A DNA stretch of 64,000 nucleotides from Cordilura impudica (taxonomy: Eukaryota; Arthropoda; Insecta; Diptera; Scathophagidae), in the NCBI GenBank assembly GCA_963682025.1, contig OY821519.1, positions 160,325,457 through 160,389,456 of the forward strand. Direction: 5' to 3'. Under the pieces are notes generated by a model, which saw nothing but the letters and a program-made list of their open reading frames with translations, searched no databases and was not told the DNA's origin. Of this stretch, positions 11,553-21,157 are shown piece after piece (position 1 is the first letter of the stretch; every line of letters begins with the position of its first letter). The position numbers and the translations under genes were made by a program.

Positions 11553-12056
11553 TACAGTAAAGACTCTACTAACGGACAGCTCCCGTAGGCGATCACCTCT
11601 ATGAAACGGACAATTTTCCAAGTCCCTTTGTTTTCAAAGTATTGTTAAAACAAATTACTCTCTGCTGGACGGACACTCCCATGGCCGGACGCGGACACCT
11701 TTTTTCTGTAAAAGACCTCCAGTAGACGGACAAAAATTTTAGCAAATACGAGAAAAACATACAAAACATGTTCATTCATATATAAAAATTATTACCATAC
11801 TATTTGCGCTTAAGCCACAGCAACACTATACATACATTTTAAGTTGTGTGATTTCCCTTTTTTCTATCATTGACAGTTTGTTGCGTGGTTTTCTTTGAAG
11901 TTTTTTTAAGCGAGTTCATTTGAGAGTAAGTGTTGATTGAGTAAGGTGTTATAATTGTCACATGGCTGGGCGAAATTCTCTTACATTAAAAGAAAAAATT
12001 AAAATTATAAATGTTCATGAACATGAAAAACTTTCAATCCGTGAGATTGCAAAAAG

Positions 12057-12113
12057 GTATTGTAACAAAACAAATTTTTTTAATTACACACATACATATT
12101 TATATTTTTTAAG
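12057..12113 (+). other. B1 transposase intron 1
   Basis: GTATTGTAAC at the 5' end and TTTTTTAAG at the 3' end, 57 nt, with a T-rich tract before the acceptor. Removal joins the two halves of the DNA-binding domain in frame. The same intron is present in copy 2. Confidence 0.75.
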
Positions 12114-13540
12114 ATTTAATATTGGAAAAACTCAGTCTGCGAGCATTCTAAAAAATAAGGAACATCTTAGAGCCAGATGTTAATCTGGATTTAACATTAA
12201 TTATAAAAAGAATTGTCTTTCGACAAAAGGTTCGGAAGTTGACAAGATGTGTTTTAATTGGTTTGCAATTGCCAGAAGCAAGAATTTGCCTATATCAGGA
12301 CCAATTGTAAAGGCAAAGGCCAAAGAAATAGCTCAGAAAATAGATTATCATGGATTTTCTGCTTCAAATGGGTGGCTACAAAAGTGGCGCAAGCGACATA
12401 ATTTTGCTTTTAGGTGCATTTCAGGAGAGGCCGCGGACGTTATTCCTGAAGATGTGGTGCAGTTTAAGACAAAACTCCCTTCAATACTTTGTAACATAAG
12501 CCAGAAGACATTTACAATGCAAACGAGAGTGGTCTTTTTTTCGAGCACTTCCTACAAAAACTTTAGCTCTTAAGTCAGAAAAATGTACCGGAGGTAAATT
12601 GCCAAAAGAAAGGTTAACAATCTTGTTTTGTGTAAACATGGTTGGTCAGAAAGAAATAATGTTAGTTATTGGTAAAGCTGCTCGTCCCCGCGCATTTAAA
12701 AACATATCTGTTGCCGAATTACCAGTTGATTGGAAATCCAATAAAAAGGCCTGGATGACGAGAGACATAATGAGCGAGTGTTTGCATCATTTGTATAACA
12801 AAATGGGGTCTTGCAATAGAAAAATTCTTTGCTTTTTAGACAATGCTGCATCTCATCCTAGGGACTTGTCACTTACCAATATTAATGTAAGCTTTTTGCC
12901 AGCAAATACAACATCGGTTTGCCAACCTCTGGACCAAGGCATAATTCATAGTTTTAAAGTTAACTATAGAAGTTTGATTTTGATTACGTAATCTCAAAAA
13001 TGAGTTCGGCCAAATCAGTATCATAGCTTTCAAAGAGTATCACTGTTCTGGACGCAATATGTTTTATGAAAACCGCATGGAATAAAGTTGAACCTTCTAC
13101 AATAAAAAACTGTTTTCGCAAAGCCGGATTCATGGATCAAAACCAAATTGTGAACGCATTTGATCCCGAAGATAATGTGCCATTAGCAACACTACTGAAT
13201 TTTCAAAGAATTTCAGAAACTAACGAGACTAGTTTTGAAGAATTTTTAAACATCGATAACACTGCATACACTGAAAATGATGACATTGAAATCAACTTTA
13301 AAAATGCACAAACTTCAGAAATAATATCAAGTGATTCAGAAGAGGATGTTGTAGAGCAAGAAATCGATAAAATTAAATCGTTCGAAGAAGCCCTAACACT
13401 GATTGCACGTTTGAAAGCTTTTGCTTTAAACGATTTTATGGCATATAAAAAATTAAACAATTTGGAAACCCGTTTTGAAGAAATGCACACAAAATGGAAG
13501 CAAGCGAACTCTAAGCAGGCTACAATCCGCCAGTTCTTTT

Positions 13541-13551
13541 TCACTACCACA
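13541..13551 (+). other. PIP-box-like motif coding segment (C-terminus of B1 transposase)
   Basis: The last residues include QATIRQFF, matching the PCNA-interacting pattern Q-x-x-[I/L/M]-x-x-[F/Y]-[F/Y]. The Drosophila pogo transposase is known to bind PCNA through such a motif. Copy 2 has the identical motif. Confidence 0.6.
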
Positions 13552-13827
13552 TAAATTTAAGTTTTTTGAAGTAATTTTTTTTAACTGAAAACGATCAATC
13601 TCATTTTGTTACTTGTTTGAATTAAACTAAAATGAATTTAAAAAATAAATAAACATACATATTTAAGTTGTAATGCGTAGAAATTTGTTTTAGTCATAAT
13701 AGCATACATATTAAATTGCAGATAAGTCCTGATCTTTTTAAATGAACTATCCCGAAGACGGAGACTTCCCGTTAACGGTCAAATTTGCTGTGACGGTCGG
13801 TGTCCGCCTACGGGAGATTTCACTGTA

Positions 13828-14559
13828 TATACAACAGTAGCATGTATCAATTTGTAACATTTTGCGATGTTATAAAAATCCCAGAATATTGATATATATT
13901 TTTTTAATTTAATATAATATATATATGATGTATAAATAAATATTACACACAAAAAATATAACATAAAAAGTTATTGTTGTGTTTTTCTTTAAATCTATAA
14001 TATTAATAGGCTAGGCGATTTTTTGTTACCTATGTAAGTTTCAGTTTTACCCCGATTTTGGCAAAAAATTTATCATTTGAAAGGTATTTCTTTTTAGCTG
14101 TTACCCAGATTTACAGATTTTCATCGTCTGAAATATTTTTTGGAGTTATGATCGTTTAAAGTTGCTACTAACACATACATGAAATTTAACAATGCTATGT
14201 GTGTGTTTATTAAATTTGTGTTGAGTTTGTTTTCTTCATTTAAATGATTTGAATTGTGGAGCATACCTTTAGGATCTTTTTTAAATGAAAAAAATAAAAT
14301 TTCCTAGAATTTGCACTTGAATATTTTCTGCTAGTAAATATTAATACATAAGAAAATTAAAAAAATTTTTCTTTGTTAAATTTACGTTGTTATTTTTTTT
14401 AAATAATAACTAGGTAGTTTAGCATTATTTGCTTTTGATGTTGGTGCATTTTTATATTATTACCATAACGACGACCACAAAAACAACAAATACAGCTATG
14501 ACAAGAATACAAAATTTAGAATAGCAACAAGAACAATATTGGAACATCATTTTTTTAAT
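13828..14559. other. AT-rich spacer
   Basis: No recognisable coding sequence on either strand. Poly-T and poly-A tracts are frequent. Confidence 0.5.
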
Positions 14560-15036
14560 TTTTTTTTACTGTTTCAGAGATTTCTCGGGACCTGTTTCAC
14601 CTATTTTAATGATTTTGGAAGAAGAAACCTTTCCATGATCTTCGTATATCATTCTCACTTAAAATCAGTACCCTAGCTATCCTATTGAGAGCGTGATCTT
14701 GACAAGAATAACATAGACAAATCACATTTTTTCAAGACCTTTTTTACTTCTTTATTCAATTCTCGGGCCTAATAAACCGATTTGGACGATTTTAAAAAGG
14801 CAAACTTTTCAGGATGTTAATGAATATTTTTTTTTGCAAACGAGCACCCTAGCTGACCGATTAAACTCGTGATCGTGGGTTCCACAGAGGGATAGACGGA
14901 CATCGCTATATTAACTCCGCTTGTTATAAGGGTCAGAAATATATATATTTTATAGGGTCCAGAATTTGTTTTCTAATTATTATAAACGGAATGACAAACT
15001 TATATATACCCTCTGCACACTGGGGTGGAGGGTATA
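14560..15036. repeat. Interspersed repeat with internal duplication and terminal hairpin
   Basis: Two diverged units of about 178 bp follow each other: each has a TTCTCGGG(A/C)C-like start, a GATTT(T)GGA segment and ACCCTAGCT(A/G)..., then a CGTGATC segment (near 14670 and 14847). The region ends in the hairpin TATACCCTC ... GAGGGTATA (15005-15036). The hairpin recurs imperfectly at 1335-1361. It looks like a non-autonomous dispersed repeat; no coding sequence. Confidence 0.55.
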
Positions 15037-15354
15037 AAAATCGCCAATATGAAATAAAAGATTATAAACGAAAAATGATAAATGAAAAATTAAAAATTAA
15101 AAATGAAAAATTAAAAATTTAAAATGAAAAACGAAAATTGAAAAATTTTAAATAAAAATTAAAAATTAAGTATTAAAAGATTTAATTTCTATCTTTACCT
15201 GTTTTTATTATTATTCTTACCTGTTTTTATTATTATTTTTATTTTTTTATTTTATTACACGTATCCTTAAATTAACATATTACTAGCTAATTCGGATAAA
15301 AATATTTTAAAATTTGCTTATTTTTAATATTAATATTTTTATATATTTGTTATT
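15037..15354. other. Low-complexity A/T-rich stretch
   Basis: Runs of AAATTAAAAAT and AAAATGAAAAAT-type units near 15060-15180, followed by TTTTTATTATTATT. No coding sequence. Confidence 0.6.
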
Positions 15355-15850
15355 CATTTATACAAATGTTAAAATGTTTTTTGATCTCTCCAATGATTGA
15401 GTTCGATCATCAAATGTTTTCACTTTAAAATAAAGTAAAAAACATTGGCCATTTGTTTCAAAAATTGATCTGTATTCTGCATGACAGGTTACACAGCTGT
15501 TTCGGGAAGAGTCACCAACCCTCATCAGTAACCAAAAGCAGTATATAGTTTGTTTGGTGAAAAGTTCATATATCTTTGCTGTGAAACCAATGCAATGAGA
15601 ATCCAAGCAAAGAATCGTACTATTAAACCTTCCCCAATATAACAAACTAAATATAGAACAACATTGAAACAAGTGTTTTTTTGTATATGTGTATACTTTT
15701 GTCTACTACAATATAATTGTTTTTTTTTTTCTTTAAAACAACTATTAACGGCATGCACTCCGTATTTTTTTATTTGTTTTTTTTTCCATTTACACATATG
15801 TAAAAATATTTTTTTTTTTCTTTCCAATGATTGATTACTCTAGTAATCAA
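15355..15850 (-). mobile_element. Penelope-like element fragment (pseudo-LTR region), tentative
   Basis: Two direct repeats of roughly 65 bp, CATTTATACAAATG... (15355-15415) and CATTTACACATATG... (15786-15850), both continue into TCCAATGATTGA. Between them lies, on the minus strand, a CTGATGAG ... CGAAACAGCTGT segment. Such a segment near repeated ends is seen in many Penelope-like elements (established for pseudo-LTRs carrying hammerhead motifs). Minus-strand open frames here are not recognisable proteins. Call is tentative. Confidence 0.35.
15487..15533 (-). ncRNA. Hammerhead-ribozyme-like core, candidate
   Basis: The minus strand reads GGTTA, CTGATGA, an 18-nt segment that starts GGG and ends CCC, then GAAAC, AGCTGTGTA and ACC. 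CTGATGA and GAAA are the two invariant hammerhead boxes, the GGG/CCC would be stem II, and ACA/TGT closes a short stem III with cleavage expected after GTA. Weak point: stem I does not pair cleanly next to the core; an alternative 6-bp pairing GGTTAC/GTAACC would include core bases. Only in-line cleavage can decide. Confidence 0.3.
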
Positions 15851-17981
15851 ATAGTAATTAATTCTTTCTATAGAAGACATTATCATTATTTTTTATAAAA
15901 AAAAATTATAATAGAAGCTGGCCAAAAAGAAAAACAATTAACTTTAAATTTAATTGGTATTCGGAATTAATGTTGTAAATAGTATCGGTAACAGTTTTAA
16001 AGTTGTGGCCGTACTCAACATTGGGTGTAATATTGAGTTTAAGATGCAGGTGGAGGGAATCCGAATTTAACACTCTTGTTTTAGTTTAAAAATAGTATGC
16101 GTCATCTAAATCTTTATTCTCAGGTAAATTTCAGTAATCATGGAGTTTTGAGGAAGAATTTATATTTCCAATGCCAATAAGACTGAGATTTCTTTCTTAT
16201 TTTTTCAATTGCAGCAGCTGTGATAGTTCCTCGGTTATAAATTTTATTTGTTACCCAGAATCCCATAATGCTCTGTCCTCGAAGTTGAAGGCTAACAGTG
16301 TGATAAACCTCTCGAAGATTATTGCTGATCACTTGAATATTGTAAACCACTTTCCGTATTGTTCTGCACATATTGATGAATTAAAGTGTTATACGACTGC
16401 ATACTGCATACTTGGCATTTAGAATATTTATACTCGGATAGCGTATGAGCTTTCATTAAGCAATTTATACAGGTACGAATACTTTTAATGAAATCAAAAC
16501 TCTTTTGAAAGGGAATCGCAGCAAATGAAGTGCAAGAATTTATATAATGTTGATTTGATTTGTAAAATAAATAATTTTCTTGATACTTTTACATATGGTT
16601 TGGCCTTGATCTCAATGGAGTTAAATATCCAAGTTGCAGACTTTACGTAGATACGCTTAAATTCTCCATTTTAGTTCGTTCATCATTCCATGGATCAAAT
16701 AAGAGTTTAAAATTACAGGGCAACATTCCAAATCGTTTGGATGTAAAGAAATGGGTTTCTCTTTAACAGAGCGGTTAATTCTCCAGAGAAAAATTGGTTT
16801 TGACAGCTCGTTATAATTTGCATTACTTTACAATGTATACTACTGATCTTATGTTTTACTTTTAAACAATAGATAACACAAGGGAACAATTCTGAACTTT
16901 TTTGGTGTTGACTGGAACTTTATTGAAATTTTTTACTAATTTAAGGTCGCTGATTTCAAATCTAATCTCCATTTTTCTCCATAAGCTCGCATTTTTAAGA
17001 AAAAAAAAAAAATACAAGTCTTGTACTATTCAGTTTTAATACAAGAATGATATATTAAACAAAATGGGACCTTACTTCTAACTAGCAATATAACATTTAT
17101 TCAAATTTTCATAAGTGACAATTCAGTTACACTTAACAAATTCAATGGCAATAAAGGGAGTATTACATTTCAAATTTAGGAATAAAATAAGTATGAAATC
17201 TAGAGTCTGGACCGACTATGCAGTACGAGGGAGAGTCTCGAACCCATCTTTGTTGAAGCAATAACTGGATATAGAAAATAAGGATAAACCAAAATTGAAT
17301 GCATTGTTATTAATTTTTGTCGTATAGATATGAAAATGTTCGCATTTGATGTTATTTTATGTATGTCAAAAATGGACCGATCATGATAATTGTCTCTATT
17401 AAAGTCACTTACTTTTCTAAGGAACGTATATAAACCAAATTTGAAAAAATCTGAGGACTATGACTGATAACAATAACTGACTAGTGGGAATAATACACAT
17501 ACATATCACATTTTATCGATATATATAAGTTAACAAAAACGAGCTTTAAAAATAAAAGACGTTTTGTTTATTTGAGTACTTTACAATTGTTTTTATTTTT
17601 CCAAATTCATTACTTAAAAATAAAATTAATGCTTACTGTTTGGTTTAAGATCATGTATATATTTTTCTAATGAAAGAAAGATAATAATTTTTGTAATGTA
17701 AGAGAAATATTGGAAAAAAATTGAAGACAGCGCTAGATGGAGTAGCTACTTTCGAACAAAGCGACTTGCTCATCTTCAGCATCCTTCTGCCTATTACTTC
17801 AACTCATGCTTAATCAACCATTTAACTCAACATTTGAAAGAAAAGAACATGAGAAATGTTTTTTCTTTTTTTATATACGAGAGTTTGTAGCTTTCTCTTC
17901 AGTAACATAGCCAGATTACAAGTCTTGTAATATGAACAGCTCTTTGTTTTTTTTTGCCATTGTCCTCTAGATGAAACTGTA
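15851..17981. other. Long region without a recognisable gene
   Basis: Open frames at 16138-16422 on both strands are antisense to each other and match no family known to me. The rest is AT-rich with scattered stops. It may include the decayed 3' end and LTR of element F, but no LTR partner was found. Confidence 0.5.
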
Positions 17982-18004
17982 ATGGCATGTGAAATCTTAA
18001 CAGA

Positions 18005-18400
18005 TTACACAAATGCATTTACCTCATGTGTTGTATGGGATATGGGATTGTTTACCATGGTACAAATTGAGAGTTTACCACGTATGAGTTTACTATCTTC
18101 AATATTGCCGGCTTTGCATATCGTTAGTTTATTGGAGGTTTGGCATTCGTTACTAATACCAAACGTTTTTTTATTACAAGTTAAAATTTCGTCAATTTCG
18201 ATTTTAGTAGCAATTTTGTTCAATTTTACAGGTTTAATTTTTATTTTATTACATGATTCATTATAGGCGGTAGGAATATTAATAATGTAAATTACAGAGT
18301 TAATATTAGAGGCTATTCTTATCTCACCGAAATCAAGAGATTCTTCGATATACAAATAAGTTATATTTTCTTTATCAGCCAAAGTTTTGATCATATCCAT
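18005..18400 (-). pseudogene. Element F env, downstream part
   Basis: An open minus-strand frame of 131 residues with the spacing and Cys positions of the ectodomain of F-type errantivirus envelope proteins: a short IYIINIPTAYNESC segment, then LTICKAGNIEDSKLIRGKL. It continues the env whose N-terminal part lies at 29078-29335. The transmembrane anchor is not in frame. Truncated by a stop at 18005. Broken and not expressed as one protein from this locus. Confidence 0.6.
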
Positions 18401-18402
18401 TT

Positions 18403-18410
18403 CATATTTA
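18403..18410. repeat. Target-site duplication of D, left copy
   Basis: CATATTTA, repeated at 28836-28843 on the other side of element D. Confidence 0.75.
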
Positions 18411-18435
18411 GATAGGTTAGGTTAGGTTAGGTTGG
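18411..18435 (-). repeat. D 3' tail: TTAGG/CCTAA-type pentanucleotide repeat
   Basis: On the plus strand GATAGGTTAGGTTAGGTTAG then GTTGG; on the minus strand it is a 3'-terminal (AACCT)n tail instead of poly-A. The second copy (31657-31677) ends in the same way. Confidence 0.8.
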
Positions 18436-18514
18436 AAGTGGCTGCTGATCCAAGGACCAGCACACTTAGACTCTGGGGTCCTTTGTGATACCACGGGATG
18501 AATGGGTGTTCCCC

Positions 18515-19762
18515 TCAGTCCCCACCGAAGAACCAGTTCGAGCTTCTAATGAAGCCCCTAAGATGTGAAATTTCCACGTTTGAGAGGTCAGAGAGATCGT
18601 GAAGAAACGGCGATCCCAATGTCCGTAGTCTTGTTCTGGATAGCGCCGGGCAGTGGCAGAGGAAGTGTTCTACGCTCTCTACCTCCTCCACACCCAAGCA
18701 GCTACGACAGAAATCATTTGACGAGACCTTAAGGCGCTCAGCGTGTCTCCCTATAAGGCAGTGCCCAGTAACGACAGCAACTACCGTTGAGATCTCTCCA
18801 CGGGGGAGTGATAATAGCGCATTTGTACGCTTTCGATTCAGAGCAGGCCAGATTTGTCTTGTGATCCTACACGTTAATCTATTAGCCCATCTGTTATTCG
18901 TTATGCCAGCGGCGCGAAGCCGAAGTTCAAGCTTGCACGATTCCAGGGGTGTACCAACACATTCCAAATCCGCTGGAACCTGTAAGGTAGTACCCTGCCT
19001 TGCCAGCTCATCCGCTTTGCAGTTTCCCGGTATGTTCCTGTGCCCTGGGACCCATATGAGCCTGATGTCGAACTGCTTGGCCATCTCATTTAAGGACGTG
19101 CGGCAGCTAAGGGTGGTTTTCGTTTTCAGGAACATTGATCGCATGGATTTTACCGCGGCTTGACTATCAGAATAGATGTTGACTGCGGTCGTAGACAGAA
19201 CATTCCGACCCAACCAGTCAGCAACCTCCTTTATTGCCAGTACCTCTGCCTGATATACACTGCATTGGTCTGGTAACCTTCGAGCCAGATTTAGTCCAAG
19301 CTCCCCTGAATGGACTCCAAAACCAACCTGACCGCACAATTTCGATCCGTCAGTATAGAAATTTACGGAACGCCTACTGCCTGGTGTCCTCCCAGACTAA
19401 GATTCCCTGGTCGGTATTAGTGTACAGTAGTGACGTTCAAATACGCTCCTTGGAGTAGTGTAATCCACGTTCAATGGCAAGTTCCTGTCATTCAGGATCA
19501 CCCCGTGGCCACAATTGTAGCCCCGCCCTTGTAGTGTGCTTCTTAATCGAATGGCCGATGAGGCCGCCGACTGCTTCCCTAATATGTCCAGTGGTATTTG
19601 GTGTAATAGGATGTTCAAGGCATCCGAAGGTGTAGTACGAAGGGCTCCAGTGATACACATGGAAGCCATTCTCTGTACCCTTGCGAGAAGGTTGTTATTG
19701 GTGGCCTTCTCCAAAGCTGGCGACCAGACGATGACTCCGTACAGGAGTATTGGACGGACCAC
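18515..19762 (-). pseudogene. D: RT thumb, RNase H and C-terminal Cys segment
   Basis: The frame at 19397-19762 holds the RT thumb (ILLYGVIVWSPALEK). A frame break near 19340-19400, at the position of a stop in TRES*SGRT context, precedes the frame 18515-19339. That frame has RNase H (beginning just upstream with YTDGSKLCGQVGFGVHS context, then YQAEVLAIKE, IYSDSQAAVKSM and WVPGHRNIPGNCKADELAR, covering the D-E-D-D catalytic set) and a C-terminal CRSC...HFLCHCP motif. The RNase H is nearly complete. The homologous frame of the copy at 32143-32973 runs through the break, so it is specific to this copy. Confidence 0.85.
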
Positions 19763-19978
19763 CGCTGTATAGATCCAGTGAGCAATTTTCGGACTAAAGC
19801 CCCATCGCTTACCGCTCCTCCAAATTCCGTCTGAAGTTCAGCTTCCTGTCCAGGAATACGCCAAGATACTTGGCTCCATCAGAGAAGACGATTTCAGTGC
19901 CGTTGAGAGAAATGGGATCGAAGGTAGGGATCTTATACTTCCTAGTGAAAAGAACAAGTTTCGTTTTGGTCGGATTAA
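19763..19978 (-). pseudogene. D: RT segment downstream of the FADD motif
   Basis: Minus-strand reading gives a segment starting with NPTKTKLVLFTRKYKIPTFD and continuing to the thumb. Compared with the copy at 33030-33071, about a dozen codons around KKATIALYSCKKAIGKR are missing here, an internal deletion near 19806-19820. Its upstream continuation is at 27493. Confidence 0.75.
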
Positions 19979-19982
19979 CCCC
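19979..19982. repeat. Target-site duplication of E, left copy
   Basis: CCCC, matched by 27488-27491. Without E, the D reading frame continues directly across the site, which confirms the duplication length of 4 bp. Confidence 0.8.
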
Positions 19983-20784
19983 TATAGTGTTATTAGGTAG
20001 GGTGTATGAAAGGACACAAAGATTGGGTGGCTAAGACTGGTGAGAACCGTCCAATCTTAGGAGGAATGTTTTTTAAATGCTTCCCTCAAAGCAAGGCACG
20101 TGTGCACGCTAGATGCACTTATTTGTATGTAATTTACATGTAGGCAGGATATGCCAGAGTTTGAGCTCGTAGGCAGATTATGCCAATAAAAACAACTCTA
20201 TTTCTTGGTGAATCCAATTCAAAACTATGATTAAGATTGATTTTATTTTTACAAAAATTTGGCTTTATATATTATAAAAATTAAGGGATCTTTTACTTAG
20301 AATAATTATATCTATCCCTATTTTATTTATGCATACATACTATCATACACATTTGTTTCTAATTGATTTTTGAAGGTGGGGCTTAACTGACCAATCAGTG
20401 CACGTTCAAAAATCAATTCATATTTTTCTTCAAAATTGAGTGACATTCCATTCTTCAACTTTGTTGAAGTTCATTGGCATAAATTTGTCACCTCGCTACA
20501 AGTGGGGTTTAATTTCACTAAGCGACATTCTAATTTATTGTAATATAACCCTTCACTTGGGGTTAGTGTATTTTATGGTATGTATGGTATGTATAGCTAT
20601 GAATGCATGCGTACTTAGAGAATTTTGAATATAAACAAATGAATGTAAACAAATAGATGTAAACAAATAAACATAAACAAATAAACGTAAACAAATAACA
20701 CGTGCATTCATTTAGAAATAAAATAAAATTAAATAAATACAAATGAGTGTACTTTCATACATATACGTATGTTACATCATTACA
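19983..20784 (-). repeat. Element E, 3' LTR
   Basis: Begins TATAGTGTTATTAGG and ends TACATCATTACA on the plus strand; on the minus strand it starts TGTAATGATG. It contains a run of AAACAAAT-type short repeats (AATAAACATAAACAAATAAA, near 20630-20700) and several AATAAA motifs that could serve as poly-A signals. Confidence 0.9.
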
Positions 20785-20797
20785 CCCATACCCTTAA
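20785..20797 (-). other. Element E polypurine tract
   Basis: On the minus strand AAGGGTATGGG directly precedes the LTR start TGTAATG. Mostly purine; position fits second-strand priming. Confidence 0.6.
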
Positions 20798-21157
20798 GAT
20801 GAAATTTGTGGGTTTTTCTTTTTTTTTTTTTTCTAAATTTATGAATTTCATCTGATAAAATAATTTATATTTGTTTTTCTTAACATTAGTGGTTATTTAA
20901 ATTTTTGTTTTTGTCTTAAAATTAATGGTCATTTAAAAAAATCTTTTTGTTTTAATAATATTCTATACAATATATTGAGTAATTTCTATATTAATAATAT
21001 ACTTAATTTATTATGTGATTATGTGTTTAGTGATTAATAATTTTCCTTTTTTTTACAATTTTTATAATTGATTCTTATATATCTTAATTCTATTACAAAC
21101 TTGTAGTTCTTATGTTATTTATAATATTTATTTCTTCTTATTAATATCTTGAAAATT
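20798..21157. other. Element E 3' untranslated region
   Basis: AT-rich sequence between the integrase stop and the purine tract; no coding frame. Confidence 0.6.

Larger units (their letters stand above)
11962..13554 (+). pseudogene. B1 transposase (pogo/Tigger type), broken
   Basis: The frame opens with MAGRNSLTLKEKIKIINVHE, a psq/CENP-B-type helix-turn-helix start (LSIREIAKRY). A 57-nt intron, GT at 12057 to AG at 12113, joins AKR to FNIGKTQ and restores the second helix. The CENP-B-like domain follows (GFSASNGWLQKWRKRHNFAFR), then the DDE/DDD catalytic domain and a Glu-rich tail ending QATIRQFF. Lesions in this copy: a mutated acceptor for intron 2 (TTTCGA where copy 2 has TTTCAG, 12232-12237); a 1-nt deletion near 12494; the first catalytic Asp context reads NANESG-like, Asp to Asn; a T7 run at 12535-12541 where the frame needs to slip; and a stop with frame break near 12989. 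Second (LDNAASHP) and third (QPLDQGII) acidic positions are intact. Confidence 0.88.
11555..13825 (+). mobile_element. Element B1: pogo/Tigger-like DNA transposon, copy 1
   Basis: A 2271-bp element bounded by CAGTAAAGACTCT... on the left and ...AGATTTCACTG on the right (right end reads CAGTGAAATCT on the other strand). A TA dinucleotide flanks both ends (11553-11554 and 13826-13827), as expected for the Tc1/mariner/pogo superfamily. CTCCCGTAGGCG occurs near both ends in inverted orientation, about 24 bp in on the left and 10 bp in on the right. The interior encodes a CENP-B/Tigger-type transposase. A second copy lies at 36778-39042 and differs only at scattered positions. Confidence 0.92.
17982..18410 (-). 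mobile_element. Element F, left part (errantivirus-like remnant)
   Basis: The downstream env part of an errantivirus-like element, separated from its upstream part (28844-30360) by insertion of element D. The 8-bp target CATATTTA is present on both sides of D (18403-18410 and 28836-28843). The outer left limit is uncertain because no LTR is recognisable. Confidence 0.6.

Noticed and set aside
15525..15827. 100-residue minus-strand ORF
   Set aside because: Low-complexity Lys-rich start from T-runs; no family features, overlaps the ribozyme-like segment in another frame.
16138..16422. Overlapping ORFs on both strands
   Set aside because: Mutually antisense, short, and without recognisable motifs.
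18411..18435. TTAGG repeats as a telomere remnant
   Set aside because: Only about four units, at the 3' end of a non-LTR element and repeated at the end of its second copy; it is the element's tail.
18861..19163. Plus-strand ORFs across D, D2, E, H and K
   Set aside because: They are antisense to well-supported RT, RNase H, gag or integrase frames and show no domain of their own.
20440..20628. 62-residue ORF present twice (also 27143-27331)
   Set aside because: It lies inside both E LTRs and is duplicated only because the LTRs are; no domain and untranslated context.
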